21,534 nucleotides of DNA from Chara braunii (Eukaryota; Streptophyta; Charophyceae; Charales; Characeae). Positions 18,150 to 21,534 of the stretch are shown piece by piece; within the stretch, counting starts at the first letter, position 1, and each line of letters starts with the position of its first letter. Below the pieces are notes generated by a model, which worked only from the letters and a program-made list of their open reading frames with translations, was not told where the DNA came from and searched no databases. Location of the stretch: NCBI GenBank assembly GCA_003427395.1, contig BFEA01000239.1, positions 1,330,111 to 1,351,644 on the forward strand, given 5' to 3'. Position numbers and translations under genes: made by a program.

Positions 18150-19270
18150 AATAAGGGACAAAATCAAAGAAGGCGATGCAAGGCACAGAAAACGAGAGAA
18201 GCAAACAATGAGAGAGTGACGATAAAGTCAGAGAGGGAGGGCAGATACATGGAAAGGGACAAACAGGAGAGGGGAGCTCCCGATGAGAAGCGGCCGGAAG
18301 GCCGCAGAGCAGAAGGGCGAGGACGACAGAAGGAGAGATAAGATGGAGAGAGGAAGAGGATGGGAGACGAAGAGGGAGAGAAAAAGAGGGACGAATAGAG
18401 GAAGGCAAGGGGCGAGAGGAGGGCAAGAAGACGGAGCGGAAAGTGTGGAAAGTGTGCGGATTACGGAGTGGAGGGAGCAGAGCTATAAAAGGACGACAGG
18501 GAGAGGAGAGAGGACAACATAGGGAGAGAAAACGGAAGGCAGAAGAGGCAGCGGTAGGGAGGGAAGAGTGGGCGGAGGACGGGGCGCGGAGGCAGAAGAC
18601 GGCAGAAAGAGGACGGAGGAAGATGGAAAAGGATACAAGGAAATACACGGAAAGAGAAACAAATACAAGACATAGAGAGAGGAAGTGGGCTCTGAAAGGG
18701 GAAAAATACAAAAGAAATAAACAAAAGAGAGAACGAGACAGGATTACAGAGCGTAGAAGAGAATAGATCAAGACTGCACGGAAACGGGATGTAGAAAGAG
18801 CCAAAGACACAGGCCGGAGGAGATGAAACGATGACTAAGGGGGCGAGGGAGCGATAAGACCGGGTAAAAGAGGTGTGGCTGAAGAACCCCGCGGTTGGGG
18901 GGTGGGGGGAAGGCAAAGGTTGAACGAGGAAAGAGAGTAGGAGAAGCAACGGGTTGAGGGATGAGGGACAGGGAGACGAGGAGGGAGGGAGAGGGAGAGA
19001 GCCGGGGTTAGATAAAAAGCAGAAAGAGGCGGAAAAGAGAAGAGCCAAACGCGGACAAAGAACGAGCGAGACACGGAGAACGAATAAGGAGAGGGGAAAG
19101 ATGAAGAACGGAGACAGTTTCAATGAGAAGGTCACAGCTTCGAGACAGAGGTACGGAGACAGGCGAACCGGGGAGGAAAGGCAAAGTGTTTTGCAGGGAG
19201 AGAAGAAAGGACAGAAGACGAAATGGCGACAGAGTGAAAGCTCGAATGTCTTCCCGCCATCCAGAAGCAC
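18150..19270. repeat. Purine-rich tract of about 1.1 kb
   Basis: The plus strand is mostly A and G. In two 60-base samples (18301-18420) I counted 85-90% purine. It consists of GAGAGG, GGAAGA and GACAGA words without a fixed period. The complementary strand is pyrimidine-rich, hence poor in stop codons, which explains the Ser/Leu/Phe-rich minus-strand frames (17872-18810 and 18461-19342). It may be decayed GA-type simple sequence. Confidence 0.85.
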
Positions 19271-19299
19271 TACGTGACGATACTTGTTAAATGTTTCTG

Positions 19300-19330
19300 C
19301 CCGCCATTTCGGATTCAACGAAATGGCGGG
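19300..19330. repeat. Perfect 12-bp stem hairpin carrying E2F-like sites
   Basis: CCCGCCATTTCG (19300-19311) and CGAAATGGCGGG (19319-19330) flank a GATTCAA loop. The right arm runs into AAAC, giving GGCGGGAAA, which matches a canonical E2F-type site. A second CCCGCCAT lies at 19253-19260 and GAAATGGCGA at about 19218. It could be a regulatory cluster or a small foldback remnant. No gene is attached. Confidence 0.7.
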
Positions 19331-20132
19331 AAACGCATGCACACGTCAGCCTCTTGGCAGGTGTACTTGCAAAGAACAGAGACGTCAACCCGTCGTCACA
19401 AGCCAGCCCATCGTCACTCCCTGAAAGCCAAATGTGAGCAATGATAGGGGCTGAAAACGTCCAGAAACCATATATATGAGATACAAAGAGGGCCAGAGAG
19501 AGATGGCGCGAAGGGAGTACGCATCCCACAAAGGACCACAGGATTGAGGGCGTTCGGACGAACCTGCGGGGTAATCTTCGCTTACGAGGAATTAGATTGA
19601 AAATGACGAGATAGATGAAAAGACACCTCACGTGCAATGATCAACATAACCACACGTGGCAAGAGTTCGTCCGTCTTCAGCCCGGCTCCGGTCCTCACCA
19701 ACCCAACTCTCTCTTCTCTCTCTCCTCTCTCGCCCCTCGGCCCCAGTAAGCTAACACCATATGGATGTCTCGTCTCGCCTTCGTGTCGCCCGCTGTCCGC
19801 TGGACAGAAAGGCGCGCCAATATTTTTCACGTTGCTCTTTTCACATCAAAAAGTAAGCGCACCCGGGAAGCAATTAAGAAACGCAAGGACAGTAAAACGA
19901 CGATGCTGAGCTGGACAGTAGACATGACAGAGGCCCCACAGCGAAGGGAAGCAGGGGGCGGGAGAACGACACACGAGGAGAGAGTCTCAGTAAGAGGGAC
20001 AGTATGTGCCGAAGATGTGAGAGACGGGGACAGGGAGCGTAGAGTATAGCAGGAAAGTCTCGATGGTTGGTTAGTACGCGCTGATGAGGGCAGAAGTAAA
20101 GCCTTTCGCAGAGCTACTCCCTCTTCTGAATA
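19331..20132. other. Intergenic DNA with two G-box/ABRE sites
   Basis: TCACGTGCA lies at 19628-19636 and ACACGTGGC, a full ABRE-type sequence, at 19652-19660. A pyrimidine-rich patch (19700-19742) follows them. This could be a promoter reading to the right, but the frames at 19637-20049 are unrecognised. Confidence 0.35.
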
Positions 20133-20170
20133 ACTCGCTCACTCGCTCGCTCACGTACTCACTCGCTCAC
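20133..20170. repeat. Short CTCGCTCA tandem repeat
   Basis: ACTCGCTC, ACTCGCTCGCTC, ACGTACTC and ACTCGCTCAC follow one another, giving an imperfect 4/8-bp repeat. Confidence 0.85.
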
Positions 20171-20934
20171 GGCCTCAAACACACTTCCGCTCTGCCGGCA
20201 GCCAAAGGGAATGGAGAAGAGCAGGGATCACCTCGATTCTGACCGCCCTGCAGGAGAGGGAGGACCACGGGTTGTCCCGGACGATTGAGCCAGAGAGGCC
20301 CCAGCGGGAGTTGGAGGCAGGCGGCAGAAAGGGAGAGAAACCGGACAGGAAGGGGAGAGGGACGGAAGGTAGCGCAGAGGCTCCAAATTGTGTCCCGACC
20401 AGTCCCGACCTACCCGGCCAACCCGTCCCGGATAGCCTACGCGAACTTGCCTCTAGGCTGTTGGCTCTGACCCCCAGCCGTTCTCTCGAGAAAGAGGCAG
20501 GCAGGAGTTTCCGAGTGCAGAAAAAGGACGTTTCAGACACGCGGCATTCTGCACCACTCTGGGCTGGAGCCCTGCACCACAAACCCGTCCGCTCGAAGCG
20601 GACATATTAGACACAATTACAAACTGCGCAGTCAGCTGTCTGGGTCGGCATATAGCCAAGACGCATCAGTCCTATTACCACAGGCCAGAGCCACAACCAC
20701 GGTCCAGCACTCCACTCTCCACCATGATCTTGCTGCCCAAGGCTTGGCTTTGACCCCGGGCAGTGTCGTAAGTGTGCATTTTCCACTCTTTCGTGGGAAA
20801 CGAGGAGATCACACACGTCCAGCAGAAGAATGGCTCTTTTCGTAGAGGCTTTCTAGGACGTGACCAGCCCAAGACATTCAAACTCAGGTCTATTTACCAG
20901 CAGTCTATGAGTGTACCTTTCTTCTTCTTTTTTT
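20171..20934. other. Intergenic DNA with nothing firmly recognised
   Basis: Overlapping frames of up to 135 codons occur on both strands at 20175-20610, over a GTCCCGACC-rich patch (about 20391-20430). No domain was recognised. A T-rich run (20919-20935) borders the probable LTR. Confidence 0.35.
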
Positions 20935-21244
20935 TGAAACTCAAAATTCAACTTTCATTTCATAAATATCATTAGAGGCCGGGGATCCTCAACATTACAA
21001 GCCTGCAGGTCTTCTAAGACCCAGCAGCTCAAGGCTGCAACCTGCACTACTCCTATTCTACTGACGAGGTAGCTAACTACGCTAACATACTTCCGAACTA
21101 CTAACATACAGACGCCTCATTCCAGGGCGACCCTAACCCGGGTCCTGGACCAGATCCCTGAGGCTACAACTATCCTTCCCTATTAATGACAAAAGGCCTT
21201 AATACAGGCCTTGGAGCCTGAGGCGGATCCAGAGATGCATGACA
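20935..21244 (-). mobile_element. Probable LTR (3' LTR of a minus-strand LTR retrotransposon)
   Basis: Read on the minus strand, the segment starts TGTCATGCATC at 21244 directly after a polypurine tract. It ends with an A/T-rich stretch (TATTTATGAAATGAAAG) and TTTCA at 20935, giving TG...CA ends and a length of about 310 bp. These are the usual LTR hallmarks, and the style resembles plant Ty3/gypsy elements. The end at 20935 is tentative because only one LTR is in view. The flank beyond it is a run of A, so a target-site duplication cannot be judged. Confidence 0.55.
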
Positions 21245-21258
21245 CTCCCTCCTGCCTC
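21245..21258 (-). other. Polypurine tract of the LTR element
   Basis: On the minus strand this reads GAGGCAGGAGGGAG and abuts the TG of the LTR, as expected for the plus-strand primer site of an LTR retrotransposon. Confidence 0.55.
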
Positions 21259-21534
21259 ACTTACCACTGAATTGAGACCGAGTGTCCAGGTCTGAGGAAC
21301 TGTCCTACGTTACACTACTGATGGACACCTGGCTAGCCCACACAGAACATACGGATGTAACAAACTAAGTCATCTATAGCAACCCAGAGAAAGCAACTGG
21401 GTGTCTCACCCAGCGGCCCACACAGAACATACCGATGTAGCAAACTAAGTCATCTATAGCCACCCAGAGAAAGCAATTGGGTGTCTCACCCAGCGGAACC
21501 TAAGACGGTTCCACAGGTACCGGTGCTCCATACC
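21259..21534 (-). mobile_element. 3' internal part of the LTR element, continuing beyond the window
   Basis: This lies on the internal side of the polypurine tract. No open frame of the polyprotein was found here, so it is probably the untranslated spacer between pol and the LTR. It contains the two 80-bp tandem repeats. The rest of the element would lie to the right of the window. Confidence 0.45.
21336..21495. repeat. Two tandem copies of an 80-bp unit with an internal hairpin
   Basis: Copies 21336-21415 and 21416-21495 are about 95% identical. Each carries a 7-bp stem-loop: CTGGGTG-TCT-CACCCAG at 21397-21413, and the second copy changes one C to T, which still pairs as G-T. An overlapping alternative stem (ACCCAG with CTGGGT) is also possible. 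Confidence 0.95.

Noticed and set aside
17872-19342. Two long minus-strand frames (312 and 293 codons), rich in Ser, Leu, Phe, Pro and Arg
   Set aside because: They overlap in different frames across a pyrimidine-rich strand where stop codons are rare. The composition is low complexity throughout and no domain is visible.

Overview
The window looks like nuclear DNA of a plant, most likely a non-seed land plant such as a bryophyte or lycophyte. Three things suggest this. The one clear gene encodes a land-plant-type protein with two UBA domains. Its start context (AACAATG) is a good plant start site. The rest is eukaryotic intergenic DNA full of microsatellites, minisatellites, inverted repeats and a probable LTR-retrotransposon end. 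No rRNA, complete tRNA, CRISPR array or bacterial operon was seen. The species cannot be fixed from the sequence alone.

Layout. Bases 1-6750 hold no gene I can defend. They contain a long gap-free inverted repeat (201-338), a C-rich tract, smaller hairpins, several short tandem duplications (2083-2132, 2784-2882, 4287-4365, 4752-4820, 5805-5868), and one copy of a diverged dispersed repeat (3224-3388). Bases 6748-10776 (minus strand) are a single-exon coding region of 1342 codons for a glutamine-rich dual-UBA protein. The open frame continues to 10848, but its first codon there is GTG; the first in-frame ATG is at 10776. Bases 10777 to about 11460 are the probable 5' leader and promoter side, with a candidate 77-nt leader intron, two upstream ORFs, a (GA)n/(CA)n block and a 19-bp direct repeat.

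Bases 11462-20934 are again intergenic. They hold the second copy of the dispersed repeat (12671-12811), a 109-bp foldback or MITE-like element (13460-13568), an array of CCACRTG motifs with G-boxes (14524-14725), many (CT)n runs, a degenerate CAATCAAT satellite and a purine-rich tract of about 1.1 kb. Bases 20935-21534 look like the 3' end of a minus-strand LTR retrotransposon: an LTR beginning TGTCATGC, a polypurine tract beside it, and two 80-bp tandem repeats in the internal part, which runs off the window.

Most open frames other than the UBA gene come from low-complexity DNA: pyrimidine-only stretches cannot encode stop codons, and CAG/CAA tracts are open in several frames. The gene stands alone in the window, so no pathway or operon can be inferred from its neighbours.
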